In this document: piece by piece, positions 55,831 to 64,000 of the stretch
Numbering within the stretch: position 1 is the first letter of the stretch
Layout of the letters: each line of letters opens with the position of its first letter
Translations under genes and position numbers: made by a program
Source of the DNA: Bdellovibrionales bacterium
Lineage (GTDB): Bacteria > Bdellovibrionota > Bdellovibrionia > Bdellovibrionales > UBA1609
DNA length: 64,000 bases
Assembly: GCA_019695175.1 (NCBI GenBank)
Contig: JAIBAM010000002.1
Location: 124,001-188,000 of the forward strand
Direction: 5' to 3'
Notes under the pieces: model-generated
Databases searched by the model: none
Seen by the model: the letters and a program-made list of their open reading frames with translations, nothing else
What the model was told of the DNA's origin: nothing

Positions 55831-57870
55831 ATGTCCACTCTTAAAAAAAACCAAACTCTCACAAAACACAATGACACTCGTATAGACCCCTACTTTTGGA
55901 TGAGGGAACGCGATTCAAAGGAAGTATTAGACTTTTTAAAGAAAGAAAACCAGCACGTGGAAGTTACTTTAAAATATACCCTTGATTTACAACAAAATTT
56001 ATTTAATGAAATGCGTTCTCGAATCAAAGAAGAAGACACAACGGCACCGGTTCGCAATGGTGAATTCTACTATTACACTAAGTATCTGCAAGGGAAGGAG
56101 TACCCTATTTATGTCCGAAAGGGTCTTCACCCCAATGATTCCGAAAAAGTTATCTATGACGTAAATGATTTATCCTTAGGTCATTCCTTCTTTAATTGCA
56201 GCGGACCCATGATGAGTCCAAACCATCAAATAGCCGCACTGGCCTGCGACTCCCAAGGGAGAAGGTTCTTCACCCTTCGATTCCTTGACCTTGAAACCGG
56301 CAAGTTTTTTCCTCAGGAAATAACCCAAACGACGGGAAACCTCGTGTGGTCCCCAGACAACAAAACGGTGTTTTTTTCGAAGCAACACCCTGAAACATTA
56401 AGATCGTACCAAGTTTATCGCTTTCAACTGGAGTCAAACCCTTCTTCATCTTTTCAACAACCCGAACTGGTGTATGAAGAGATGGATGAAACGTTCTCTG
56501 TTAACATCCATGGCAGTAAATTTGATCAATTTATTTTCATTGAATCCCAATCCAAGGTCACCAGTGAAGTGCGATTTATTCCCGCGTCTGAGCCCTTTTC
56601 CCATTGGAAAATCTTAGCTCCCCGAGAACGAAACCATGAATACTCTGTTCAAGATGGCGGAGATCAATTCTACATTCTTTCCAATTGGAACGCACAAAAT
56701 TTTCGTCTTTTTTCCGCTTCATTTACCAGTAATAAAAAACAAGATTGGGTGGAACAATTAGCTCATGATCCAGATCTTTACCTGGAGGATTTTGACGTCT
56801 TTCAATCCTTCCTCACCCTAGAGGCTCGTAAAAATGGACTCACCCAAATTTTAGTTTTTGAACCAAAAACTAAAAAAGTTAACTTCACCCAATTTCCTGA
56901 TGAATGTTACGTCACGGAATTACACAGTTTACCAGACCCGAAGAGTGACGTTTTTCGCTATTCTTACCAAAGTCTGATCAACCCTCCTGCAGTGATTGAC
57001 TGCCATTTCCAGAATGAAACTAAACAAATTGTGAAACAAAAAGAAGTTCCTGGGTACAACTCTCAATTATACACCACCAAGAGATGGTGGGCCCCCGCTC
57101 AGGATGGAACTCTCATCCCTATGTCGATTTTATTCCAAAAAAATCGCCCCCCCCAACCAGGACCGCTCTTACTTTATGGCTACGGTTCTTATGGAATCAA
57201 CTTGGAGCCTTGGTTCGATAGCAGTATTTTAAGTTTAGTAGATCGTGGTTTTATTTTTGTTCGAGCCCATATTCGTGGAGGCTCCGAAATGGGTCGTCAT
57301 TGGTATGAGTCCGGAAAACTTCTTAATAAAAAAAATACCTTCACTGATTTTATCGACTGTGCTGATTTTCTAATAAAAAAGGAACTGACTTCTCCACAAC
57401 ACCTCTATGCGATGGGTGGAAGTGCTGGTGGCCTGCTTATGGGGGCCGTCATGAATCTAAGGCCCGAATTATTTAACGGGGTGATTGCCGCCGTCCCCTT
57501 CGTTGATGTCGTTACCACGATGTTAGATGATACAATTCCTTTAACTACCTCAGAATATGATGAGTGGGGAAATCCTAATGACGAAACATTCTATAACTAT
57601 ATAAAGTCCTACTCTCCCTATGACAACATAGAGAATAAAGAGTACCCCCATCTCCTTGTCACCACAGGTTACCATGACTCCCAAGTGCAATATTGGGAAC
57701 CAGCAAAATGGGTGGCCAAATTACGTGACCAACAAAAAAATAAAAATAAACTCTTATTGTTTAAAACCGAAATGGAGGCCGGACACTCCGGTCCTTCGGG
57801 TCGATTTCAAAGACTCAAGGAAATTGCTTTGGAATATGCCTTTTGTTTAACCTTAGAGGGAATCTCATAA
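55831..57870 (+). CDS. ptrB: Oligopeptidase B (prolyl oligopeptidase family)
   Basis: Serine peptidase cleaving short peptides after basic residues. 679 residues: N-terminal beta-propeller (about 70-400) and alpha/beta hydrolase domain (about 410-679). The triad is complete: S531 in GGSAGG, D616 in TGYHDSQV, H652 in EAGHSG. The wording DPYFWMRERDSKEVLDFLKKEN near the start is typical of oligopeptidase B. AAGGAGATCT precedes the ATG. No signal peptide, so cytosolic as in most members. Confidence 0.92.
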   Translation: MSTLKKNQTLTKHNDTRIDPYFWMRERDSKEVLDFLKKENQHVEVTLKYTLDLQQNLFNEMRSRIKEEDTTAPVRNGEFYYYTKYLQGKEYPIYVRKGLHPNDSEKVIYDVNDLSLGHSFFNCSGPMMSPNHQIAALACDSQGRRFFTLRFLDLETGKFFPQEITQTTGNLVWSPDNKTVFFSKQHPETLRSYQVYRFQLESNPSSSFQQPELVYEEMDETFSVNIHGSKFDQFIFIESQSKVTSEVRFIPASEPFSHWKILAPRERNHEYSVQDGGDQFYILSNWNAQNFRLFSASFTSNKKQDWVEQLAHDPDLYLEDFDVFQSFLTLEARKNGLTQILVFEPKTKKVNFTQFPDECYVTELHSLPDPKSDVFRYSYQSLINPPAVIDCHFQNETKQIVKQKEVPGYNSQLYTTKRWWAPAQDGTLIPMSILFQKNRPPQPGPLLLYGYGSYGINLEPWFDSSILSLVDRGFIFVRAHIRGGSEMGRHWYESGKLLNKKNTFTDFIDCADFLIKKELTSPQHLYAMGGSAGGLLMGAVMNLRPELFNGVIAAVPFVDVVTTMLDDTIPLTTSEYDEWGNPNDETFYNYIKSYSPYDNIENKEYPHLLVTTGYHDSQVQYWEPAKWVAKLRDQQKNKNKLLLFKTEMEAGHSGPSGRFQRLKEIALEYAFCLTLEGIS

Positions 57871-57921
57871 CCTTATTCAAAGATCAGAAGATGGGAGGAC
57901 CTAATTTTAAATAAAAACTAT

Positions 57922-58557
57922 TTATTTTATTAATTCGCCCTTCTCTATTCTTACCACATGATCAGCAAGAATGCTTAAGTCGGCCTCATCGTGGGTGATT
58001 AACAACGTTGGAATTTGATGCCTTTGAATCACATTTTTTATCATAAATCGAGCCTCACCCCTTAAGCCCTGATCGAGACTGGAAAAAGGTTCGTCTAAAA
58101 ATAAAAACTGTGGTTCACCTATAAGCGCTCGGGCAATAGCCACTCTCTGACGTTCTCCACCTGAAAGCAGCCCAACCCTTCTCTTTAACAAAGATTCGAT
58201 TTGCAACTGTTGGGACAGAACTTTTAATTTTTCCAAGATCACTTCTGATTTCAATTTTCTAGCCTGACCTGCAAATTGAATATTTTCCTCGGCAGTTAAG
58301 TGCGGAAAAAGTTCCAATGATTGAAAAACAACACCCAATTTTCTTTTTGCCACGGGAAGTTGGGCCAAATCCTGCCCCTTCAAGGTCCACCGAAGAGTTT
58401 TGCAAGAGTCCAATCCGATGAGATTACGAAAAACCGAAGTTTTTCCAGAACCGGATGGCCCCCAAAGCGCCGTGACTCCCTGATCAGAAATTTCCCAACG
58501 GAGAATATTTAATTTGAAGTCGCCATAGTTATGAAAAAGATTTTCCACTAAGGACAT
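57922..58557 (-). CDS. thiQ: ABC transporter ATP-binding protein, thiamine-type (ThiQ-like)
   Basis: Energises the import system encoded just upstream. 211 residues: Walker A GPSGSGKT (33-40), Q-loop VFQSLELFP, signature LLSGGERQRVAIARAL, Walker B FLFLDEPFSSLD, and switch His in LITHDEAD. AGGAGTGGGTT precedes the ATG, which lies inside the 3' end of the permease gene (29-base overlap). Specificity is inferred from the ThiB-like binding protein. Confidence 0.88.
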   Translation of the reverse strand: MSLVENLFHNYGDFKLNILRWEISDQGVTALWGPSGSGKTSVFRNLIGLDSCKTLRWTLKGQDLAQLPVAKRKLGVVFQSLELFPHLTAEENIQFAGQARKLKSEVILEKLKVLSQQLQIESLLKRRVGLLSGGERQRVAIARALIGEPQFLFLDEPFSSLDQGLRGEARFMIKNVIQRHQIPTLLITHDEADLSILADHVVRIEKGELIK

Positions 58558-60010
58558 AACCCACTCCTAGCCACAAAAAATAAAAAAACAATCCCATGAT
58601 TAGCAAAGGCCATAACAAAAGGGTGGCCAGCTCTATTCGATAGGAATTCATAAAATGACTTAACAACTGAGTGTATGAGTATGTTTTATCCAATAACATG
58701 TTGGAAAGAGCATAATCACCACTAGCCCACAAACTGGATACTCCTGCCACCTGTCCCAACTCCACAGCCATCTGAGGAAAGACAATCCTTTTCCAAATCA
58801 TTGACCATGAGGCCCCCATTGTTTGGGAAATTTCAATTTGATAGACTAAAGAATGAAATTTTTGATCCACCATCCAACGATAGAGAACAGGTGTCATAAT
58901 CAACGTAAAGGCCACAATTAATTTTAGTAAACCCATCCAATGTTGAGATCCTTCGAATACAAGCAAGGCGACCCCAATCATCACTCCACTGGGAGCGGAA
59001 AACCCTAGCAAAAATTTTCTAAAACCAGAAAGAGGAAGTGCCATAAGGATGAGACACTGCAACCCCACCACAAATACCCCAGTAAAAAAAACAATAAGAA
59101 AACTCCAAAACAGACCCTTTATAAGCATATCTCCCAGTTGCGGCCATTGCTGGAGTTGGGACCAACTTGTTTTTCCCACCCCCAACAAACCCATTAAAAC
59201 AATGGCGGTATTTAGAAAAACAAAAAAAAGTCCCGGTCGCCAACTTAAATATTTTTGATTGAAATGATGAGATATATTTTTTTTTATAGGGTGACGAATA
59301 AAGAGTGATACCACTATTAAAAAAACAATCTCGATCAAGAGCAGCGCCAAGGCCTGGTCAAGATCTTTTCCCAAATGAAATTGTTGATAGATAAAGACTT
59401 CAAGTGAACTTGATTTTACTCCGCCAACAACCAAAGGAATGGTGAAGCTGGTAAAACTCATAGCAAAAATAACCAAAGCAAGGGTTCCCGTTGGACCTTT
59501 AATTTGTGACCAACCGGCACGTCGAAAAAAAAACCAACGACTGGCCCCCTCTATCCATGCCAACTCCAGCTGCCCACACCATTGTGATTGAATGATTTGA
59601 ACTAACGATATCGCACAAAGACCACTCATCATTATTACATGAAGTAAAACCACTCCCATCATTCCAAAAGGAAACAAAAAGAGATTTTGACAAAAATTAA
59701 GCACACCAATCAGCACAAAAAACGAAGGAATCCAGACTGGAATCAAAATCCAATTCTCAAAAAAAAATTTAAGCCATGATTTTTTTAACGAAAACAAACC
59801 TAGAGCCATAACAAAGCCCATAAACAAACTTAGAAAAGTGCTCAAAGAGGCTTGTAGGAGAATATGGTTTAGCGAGGAAAAAACTCTTTTTCCATCAGAA
59901 AAATGTGGAACTCCCAAAGAAAAAAATAATAAAAAAAGAGGAAGCAGTAAGTAAAAGGAAATCAGAAGAGACAAAACCCGACGAAAGGAAGGTCGAAATT
60001 TTAAAATCAT
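58529..60010 (-). CDS. thiP: ABC transporter permease, ThiP-like (fused double permease)
   Basis: 493-residue inner-membrane protein with about 12 helices in two homologous halves, as in ThiP and FbpB. EAA-type loops occur in each half (WIEGASRWFFFRRAGWSQIKGP and SQTMGASWSMIWKRIVFPQM). I place the start at 60010, where the ATG overlaps the thiB stop as ATGA. A longer in-frame ATG at 60028 would overlap 22 bases and has no better ribosome site. Confidence 0.88.
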   Translation of the reverse strand: MILKFRPSFRRVLSLLISFYLLLPLFLLFFSLGVPHFSDGKRVFSSLNHILLQASLSTFLSLFMGFVMALGLFSLKKSWLKFFFENWILIPVWIPSFFVLIGVLNFCQNLFLFPFGMMGVVLLHVIMMSGLCAISLVQIIQSQWCGQLELAWIEGASRWFFFRRAGWSQIKGPTGTLALVIFAMSFTSFTIPLVVGGVKSSSLEVFIYQQFHLGKDLDQALALLLIEIVFLIVVSLFIRHPIKKNISHHFNQKYLSWRPGLFFVFLNTAIVLMGLLGVGKTSWSQLQQWPQLGDMLIKGLFWSFLIVFFTGVFVVGLQCLILMALPLSGFRKFLLGFSAPSGVMIGVALLVFEGSQHWMGLLKLIVAFTLIMTPVLYRWMVDQKFHSLVYQIEISQTMGASWSMIWKRIVFPQMAVELGQVAGVSSLWASGDYALSNMLLDKTYSYTQLLSHFMNSYRIELATLLLWPLLIMGLFFYFLWLGVGYVLSGKSFS

Positions 60011-61050
60011 TGCATTGCTTTTAACCACATTTCTTCTAAGACTGATTTTTTTTGATTAAAATCATCTTCCTTTGCACCCATTAACAACGGCATTTTTGGC
60101 AACTGGGAAAAAGCTTTGTCCGTTTGAATCAGTTCCGGCCTTACCGGGAACATAAAATTTTTATTCATGACTAATTTCTGTGATTCTATTGATAATAAAA
60201 ATTTTAAAAATCTTTCCGCCAAATCACACTGATCGCAATTCTTTGGAATACCCACATACTCCATTTGTACAGGATGGCCTTGTTTAAAAACTACGGCATC
60301 GTAGCTCATATTTTTTTCCACGGTCCAATGATAAACCAAGGAAGTGACATAGGAAAAAGTCATTTTAGCTTGTCCCCGTTGAAATAAGCCGTAGGCCATA
60401 GACCAAGAAGGAGAAATAGAATGAACATTCTGTTTAATTTGAGCTAAAAAATCAGCGATTTTTTTTTCGCCAACCCATGAGTACAAAGCAAACAAAAATT
60501 GTAACCCCGGGGAACTGCTTCTTGGATCTTGTAAGGATATTGAGTTCAAAAAACGAGGATGAAGTAAAGATTTAATATCTTGAGGGGGCTCAACTTCATC
60601 CTTACGATAAATCAGAGCTAAAGGCGCCCAGTCATAGGGGACAAAAAACTCTTTCACAAATCCTTGAATTTGCGAATCCCAAAAACCTTTTTTAAAATTC
60701 AGTTTTTTCCACCCCAGAATCGACTGAGCTTGGGGCAAAAGCATTTGGTCTAAACCCACAACGATATCGACTCTAAAGTTTTTTTGGCGTAATTTTTCCA
60801 TCATCATTCCGCTGTCGGAAACGGAACTTAGATCCACCTGACATTGGCAAACTTTTTCAAAATTTTTGATCAGTTCAGGACCGACTCCTGTGACGCCCGC
60901 AAAAGATTCATAGGACAATACACGCAATGTAGGTAAAAGAATTTGAACTCGTGGAATGGATTTGCCTAAGTAAACCCAGCGAAAAAAACCTGCTCCAAAT
61001 ACTAAAACGGTGATAAAAGATAAGCTCAACCAGAGTCGCGAGGTTACCAC
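60007..61050 (-). CDS. thiB: Thiamine-binding-type periplasmic protein (ThiB-like)
   Basis: Extracellular solute-binding protein, 347 residues. Signal/anchor helix at about 5-25. It matches E. coli ThiB in motif order: YESFAGVTGVGPELIKNFEKVCQCQV, DIVVGLDQMLL, FFVPYDWAPLALIY, LQDPRSSSPGLQFL, SWSMAYGLFQRGQAKMTFSYVTS, and GHPVQMEYV. Iron-binding relatives exist, but the DPRSSSPGL and SYVTS blocks favour thiamine or a derivative. The start is GTG overlapping the doxX stop by seven bases. No TPP riboswitch was found upstream. Confidence 0.82.
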   Translation of the reverse strand: MVTSRLWLSLSFITVLVFGAGFFRWVYLGKSIPRVQILLPTLRVLSYESFAGVTGVGPELIKNFEKVCQCQVDLSSVSDSGMMMEKLRQKNFRVDIVVGLDQMLLPQAQSILGWKKLNFKKGFWDSQIQGFVKEFFVPYDWAPLALIYRKDEVEPPQDIKSLLHPRFLNSISLQDPRSSSPGLQFLFALYSWVGEKKIADFLAQIKQNVHSISPSWSMAYGLFQRGQAKMTFSYVTSLVYHWTVEKNMSYDAVVFKQGHPVQMEYVGIPKNCDQCDLAERFLKFLLSIESQKLVMNKNFMFPVRPELIQTDKAFSQLPKMPLLMGAKEDDFNQKKSVLEEMWLKAMQ

Positions 61051-61526
61051 AGCAGACCACGTTGACGCTTAAAAAAGAAATAATCTATACCTAGACATCT
61101 CCCCGCACCTAACCATCCTAAAACAAAAAACACCACTATTTGAAGTTGATAAAAATCGCTCACTTCATGGGAAGTCATGTTCAAATAACACCAAGCCACA
61201 ACCATACCCAACACCGCAAAAGGTCTAACTAAAAACCCGAAGATAAAACTTAAACCAATCAAAAACTCAAAATACATGAGGGTGTAAGAAAAAATTTGCC
61301 AATGGGGAATCAATAAGGAGTCTGCCATTTGGCGATACCAATCCGGAGCCATTGAGCTGGGCAAGAATTCGGACAAAGCCGCCGCAAGCTTTGGTTGCAA
61401 CAAAAAATCGCCCTGATACTTTGTCACAGCTTGAGTGAAGAACCACCCTCCCAAGCTCATGCGGAGCACGACTACGGGGAAAAGATGACCCACATACTTA
61501 AAGCTCTCAAAAAATGAAAAAATCAT
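61044..61526 (-). CDS. DoxX-family membrane protein
   Basis: 160 residues with four hydrophobic helices. Typical DoxX wording: RMSLGGWFFTQAVTKY, FSYTLMYFEFLIGLSFIFGFLVRPFAVLGM and a charged end FFKRQRG. Function of the family is loosely tied to redox or sulfur metabolism. I selected the ATG at 61526; a TTG seven codons earlier is possible. The gene overlaps thiB and lies directly after nth, so nth-doxX-thiBPQ is likely one operon. Confidence 0.75.
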   Translation of the reverse strand: MIFSFFESFKYVGHLFPVVVLRMSLGGWFFTQAVTKYQGDFLLQPKLAAALSEFLPSSMAPDWYRQMADSLLIPHWQIFSYTLMYFEFLIGLSFIFGFLVRPFAVLGMVVAWCYLNMTSHEVSDFYQLQIVVFFVLGWLGAGRCLGIDYFFFKRQRGLLW

Positions 61527-61560
61527 TGTCCCGAGATAATCCCTCAAGAGAGCTGCACTG

Positions 61561-62190
61561 TCACTTCCTATTTTGAGGGCATATTTTTTTCAAAAAGCAA
61601 CTCCCACAACTAGGGTTCCTGGCTCTACAAACATTTCTTCCATGAGTGATGAACCAATGAGAGACTATAATCCATTTACTTTTTGGGATTAATTTTACCA
61701 ATTCCCGTTCTATAACTTCGGGATTCTCTGAAGTCACCAGACCCAGTCGGTGCGAAACCCGTCGCACATGGGTGTCAACTACGATTCCTGAGGCTATCCC
61801 AAAAGCATTTCCCATAACCACATGTGCGGTTTTTCTCCCCACCCCCGGCAGTTCTATTAAATATTCGAAATCAGGGGGAACTTTACCATTTTTCTCTTTA
61901 ACTAATTTTCGTGCCATAGCTAAAATATTTTTAGCTTTATTATGAAAGAACCCGGTGGAGCGAATAAGGGTCTCCAAATCTTCCAACTGCGCCTTTGCTA
62001 TCAGAAAAAGGTCCGGATACTTGGGAAAAAGTTGAGCTGTGACCTGATTCACTCTTTTATCAGTACACTGAGCACTTAAAATCGTTGCTATCAATAATTC
62101 TTCGCCATTGGAAAAATTCAACTCGCAATGGGCCTCCGGATAGTGCTTTTCCATTTCTCGCAAAATTATTTTGATATGGCCTGTACCCAT
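61561..62190 (-). CDS. nth: Endonuclease III (DNA glycosylase/AP lyase)
   Basis: Removes oxidised pyrimidines and nicks AP sites. 209 residues. The helix-hairpin-helix LPGVGRKTAHVV contains catalytic Lys120, Asp139 is in VVDTHVRR, and the [4Fe-4S] cluster ligands are C188, C195, C198 and C204 with the C-x6-C-x2-C-x5-C spacing. All features are intact. First gene of the nth-doxX-thiBPQ cluster; 34 bases separate it from doxX. Confidence 0.96.
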   Translation of the reverse strand: MGTGHIKIILREMEKHYPEAHCELNFSNGEELLIATILSAQCTDKRVNQVTAQLFPKYPDLFLIAKAQLEDLETLIRSTGFFHNKAKNILAMARKLVKEKNGKVPPDFEYLIELPGVGRKTAHVVMGNAFGIASGIVVDTHVRRVSHRLGLVTSENPEVIERELVKLIPKSKWIIVSHWFITHGRNVCRARNPSCGSCFLKKICPQNRK

Positions 62191-62523
62191 AGTTCACGTA
62201 TTTCCCATAAGAACATGACCCTACAATCCAGTGAAATCCCAAGTCACCCGATTTCTTTCCATTGAACTTAAGATTTAACCTCCTCAGATTTAATCACTTC
62301 AGATTTAATCACTTCAGATTTAATCACTTAAAATTGAATCGATATTGAAGTTCTTTAAATCTGAGCGCCCGCCCCACCCCCCAGCCCTCTGTCTTGAAAA
62401 AGGCCTGTCACCGCAAACTCATAATTATCTCTAAGGCATTTAAATTTACAATGATAACTGAAGCTGTTTACTGAATGAATCACTCTTCAAGGGACAGTTG
62501 AATGGAATGAAGGAGACACATCC
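62191..62523. other. Spacer between divergent nth and GNAT genes
   Basis: 333 bases holding divergent promoters (not clearly identified) and a block of 15-bp tandem repeats at 62270-62344. A C-rich stretch around 62370-62390 stands out against the AT-rich context. Confidence 0.5.
62270..62344. repeat. 15-bp tandem repeats (three exact, flanked by decayed copies)
   Basis: CAGATTTAATCACTT is repeated exactly at 62285-62299, 62300-62314 and 62315-62329. The 15 bases before (62270-62284) and after (62330-62344) look like diverged copies. Units are contiguous without spacers. Confidence 0.85.
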
Positions 62524-63618
62524 ATGGATGGACCACGTGCACCTCACGCTGTTGAATTCCCAGAGGTTTTAAATTTTTTCAACCGGCAACTACGCCCAGA
62601 ATCCCAATGGACGGTGGATGAAGAGTATCCGTTAGTTCTTTCACCACAAAAACTATCCAACGTTCGCATCATTAAACAAAATGGACAGTATCTTTCTGGT
62701 GCTGTTATCAAGTGTTTTCCAGTGAAAACAGTGGCTGGATTATTTAAAGTGGCTGGACTTGGCAATGTTGTGACTGACCCAGCCCACCGCGAACAGGGAC
62801 TCAGTCGATCGGTTATAAATGATTTACTCGAAACAGCCCAGTTTGCGGCCTGTGACTTTGCTATTCTTTGGAGTGATCTTCACGATTTTTATCGTAAATT
62901 GGGATTTGAGTTAGCAGGAACTGAAGTGTGTCTCCGCTTAGAAAATGAGTGGGAATCACCTAGTAATTTAAAATTCATTGAAAGCTCTCATGTCTCTCCT
63001 GAAGCCATAAATCGAATCTACAATCAACACACCTGCGGGGCCATCCGTACGGCAGAGGACATTCGAAAATCTCTTAAAATTCCCAACGCCAAGGTTTACA
63101 CCGCCTGGGATCAAAACAGCAATCTTCAAGCTTACGCCATTGAAGGAAAAGGAGCTGACCTGAATGCTTGCATCCACGAATGGGGTGGGGCTGTAAGTCG
63201 GCTTATCCCCCTCCTTGCCTTTATTCGTAAATCTCAGCAAAGGCCTCTAACTCTTTTAGCACCAAAAAGCGCTCAGAATTTAAAACGCCAGTTAGAAGAA
63301 CAAGCCCACTGTAATGTTCATGAAGGGGTCTTGGGAATGATCAAAATTCTCAACTACAATATCTTTTATAGCAAAATAAGGCGTTACGCCCGAAGCCTCG
63401 GTTTTGATAATTTTGTCCTGGAGCACCAAAATAACATTTCTTACTTTGGCATCGAAGGCCAAGCACTTTTTAAAACCGATCAGCCGTCCGACATGGTTCG
63501 CCTGATCTTTGGTCCACAGAACGCTCAGGAATTACATTCATTTGATTCCAAGTCTTCAGAGTGTCTCCAATCCATTTTTCCCATCCCATTTTGGCTTTGG
63601 GGTTGGGATTCTGTCTAA
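62524..63618 (+). CDS. GNAT-family N-acetyltransferase
   Basis: 364 residues. The N-terminal half carries a GNAT fold: VAGLGNVVTDPAHREQGLSRSVINDLLETA (75-104) is motif A with the acetyl-CoA pyrophosphate loop (HREQGLSRS), and FYRKLGFELAG (121-131) is motif B. The C-terminal half (about 150-364) resembles a second, weaker GNAT-like lobe (IHEWGGAVSRLIPLLAFI) as in Eis-like two-domain enzymes. AAGGAGACACATCC precedes the ATG. The substrate is unknown. Twelve bases later a lipoprotein gene begins, probably co-transcribed. Confidence 0.75.
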   Translation: MDGPRAPHAVEFPEVLNFFNRQLRPESQWTVDEEYPLVLSPQKLSNVRIIKQNGQYLSGAVIKCFPVKTVAGLFKVAGLGNVVTDPAHREQGLSRSVINDLLETAQFAACDFAILWSDLHDFYRKLGFELAGTEVCLRLENEWESPSNLKFIESSHVSPEAINRIYNQHTCGAIRTAEDIRKSLKIPNAKVYTAWDQNSNLQAYAIEGKGADLNACIHEWGGAVSRLIPLLAFIRKSQQRPLTLLAPKSAQNLKRQLEEQAHCNVHEGVLGMIKILNYNIFYSKIRRYARSLGFDNFVLEHQNNISYFGIEGQALFKTDQPSDMVRLIFGPQNAQELHSFDSKSSECLQSIFPIPFWLWGWDSV

Positions 63619-63630
63619 TTGAGAGGAAAG

Positions 63631-64000
63631 GTGACAAAAAAAAATTCGTGGCATCACTTAGATTTATTTAATTTGAATGATTTATTTAAATTGAATTTAT
63701 TTAAATTGAATTCATATAAATTCAATATATTTAAAGATGATATATATTTAAATGGAATCTCTCTTCAGCACGTCGTGATTCACGGAATTTTAGCCTTGCT
63801 CATTCCCTTTTTTCTTATTTTTTTGACTGGATGCGTTAAACCTGCTGCATTTTCCAAGACAGATCTGGGTAAAGAATCCAGCAAAGAAGAAGTGGAATTT
63901 GCTTTAGCTAAAGCATTTTATGGGGTCAGTCCTTGGAGAAGTCAGGTCAAACAACAGGTCGTCTATGACTTTAATGTAAGAGTTGAATCCCAAGAAAATG
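63631..64000 (+). CDS. Lipoprotein with repeat-coded N-terminal extension (partial)
   Basis: I read this frame by hand; it is open to the window edge (123 codons). A hydrophobic segment ends in a lipobox LTGC, with Cys68 when counted from the GTG at 63631, which has GAGAGGAAAG upstream. The 67 residues before the Cys are far longer than a normal lipoprotein signal peptide, and residues 11-42 are built of LFKLN-like units from DNA repeats. An alternative GTG at 63775 gives a normal 19-residue signal but has no ribosome binding site. After the Cys the mature part reads VKPAAFSKTDLG and contains ALAKAFYGVSPWRSQVKQ; no family recognised. Confidence 0.6.
   Translation, partial: MTKKNSWHHLDLFNLNDLFKLNLFKLNSYKFNIFKDDIYLNGISLQHVVIHGILALLIPFFLIFLTGCVKPAAFSKTDLGKESSKEEVEFALAKAFYGVSPWRSQVKQQVVYDFNVRVESQEN
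63661..63756 (+). repeat. In-frame 15/18-bp degenerate tandem repeats inside a lipoprotein gene
   Basis: Six units: two of 18 bases (63661-63678, 63679-63696) and four of 15 (63697-63711, 63712-63726, 63727-63741, 63742-63756). All resemble TTATTTAAATTGAAT. Every length is a multiple of three, so the frame is kept. They encode DLFNLN, DLFKLN, LFKLN, SYKFN, IFKDD and IYLNG. Confidence 0.75.

Noticed and set aside
61548-61560. TPP riboswitch before the thiB cluster
   Set aside because: The gap to nth is too small, and the region upstream of nth shows no CTGAGA or other TPP core motifs.
62060-62242. 60-codon minus-strand frame overlapping the start of nth
   Set aside because: It overlaps the well-supported nth start in another frame and shows no coding features.
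62285-62329. CRISPR-like repeat array
   Set aside because: Units are only 15 bp and directly contiguous with no spacers; no cas genes are nearby. It is a simple tandem repeat.

Overview
The window is a low-GC (roughly 40 % by eye), gene-dense chromosomal segment of a Gram-negative bacterium. Evidence for the Gram-negative type is an LPS heptosyltransferase, ADP-heptose epimerase HldD, long SecE and lipobox/signal-peptide proteins. The mixture of NtrY/NtrX, a RibB with a decayed RibA half, a long-form aromatic amino acid hydroxylase, a deoxyhypusine-synthase-like enzyme and oligopeptidase B suggests a predatory or delta-type lineage such as Bdellovibrionota. That placement is inference from gene content, not from a database search.

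Layout. 1-2.8 kb: sppA (cut by the left edge), a GT9 heptosyltransferase and a small Cys-rich ORF. 2.9-20.8 kb (all minus strand): the translation/transcription block, read right to left as tRNA-Thr(TGT)-Tyr-Gly-Thr(GGT)-tuf-terminator-tRNA-Trp-secE-nusG-rplK-rplA-[L10 leader]-rplJ-rplL-[attenuator]-rpoB-rpoC-rpsL-[structured leader]-rpsG-fusA. 20.9-28.1 kb (minus): ntrY-ntrX-proS-pyrF-rlmB. 28.2-30.9 kb (minus): riboflavin genes ribE-ribBX-ribH plus an 81-residue unknown. 31.1-33.9 kb: hldD-phhA. 34.1-38.6 kb: three unusual nucleotide-using proteins of unknown role, namely a divergent SelO-like pseudokinase and two ATP-grasp-like proteins. 38.6-43.1 kb: peroxiredoxin, exonuclease III, a secreted SH3 protein, a DksA-like protein without its zinc cysteines, a PspC protein and agmatinase. 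43.3-47.1 kb: a YejA-B-E-like peptide importer without its ATPase. 48.4-53.9 kb (minus): leuS-speA-dhs-like. 54.2-64 kb: a secreted unknown, oligopeptidase B, nth-doxX-thiBPQ, a GNAT acetyltransferase and the start of a lipoprotein with a repeat-coded N-terminus.

How the genes work together. SpeA, the agmatinase and the DHS-like enzyme make a plausible arginine to agmatine to putrescine to homospermidine (or related) route. The riboflavin genes lack a competent GTP cyclohydrolase II and a ribD here, so the pathway must be completed elsewhere. Ribosomal and RNA polymerase genes carry several visible RNA control elements: an L10 leader, a hairpin plus U-tract between rplL and rpoB, a hairpin over the rpoC stop, and a 151-nt nested structure before rpsG that looks like an S7-type autoregulatory site.

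Another theme is short tandem duplications of 13-18 bp in intergenic DNA. In one case such units lie inside a reading frame.
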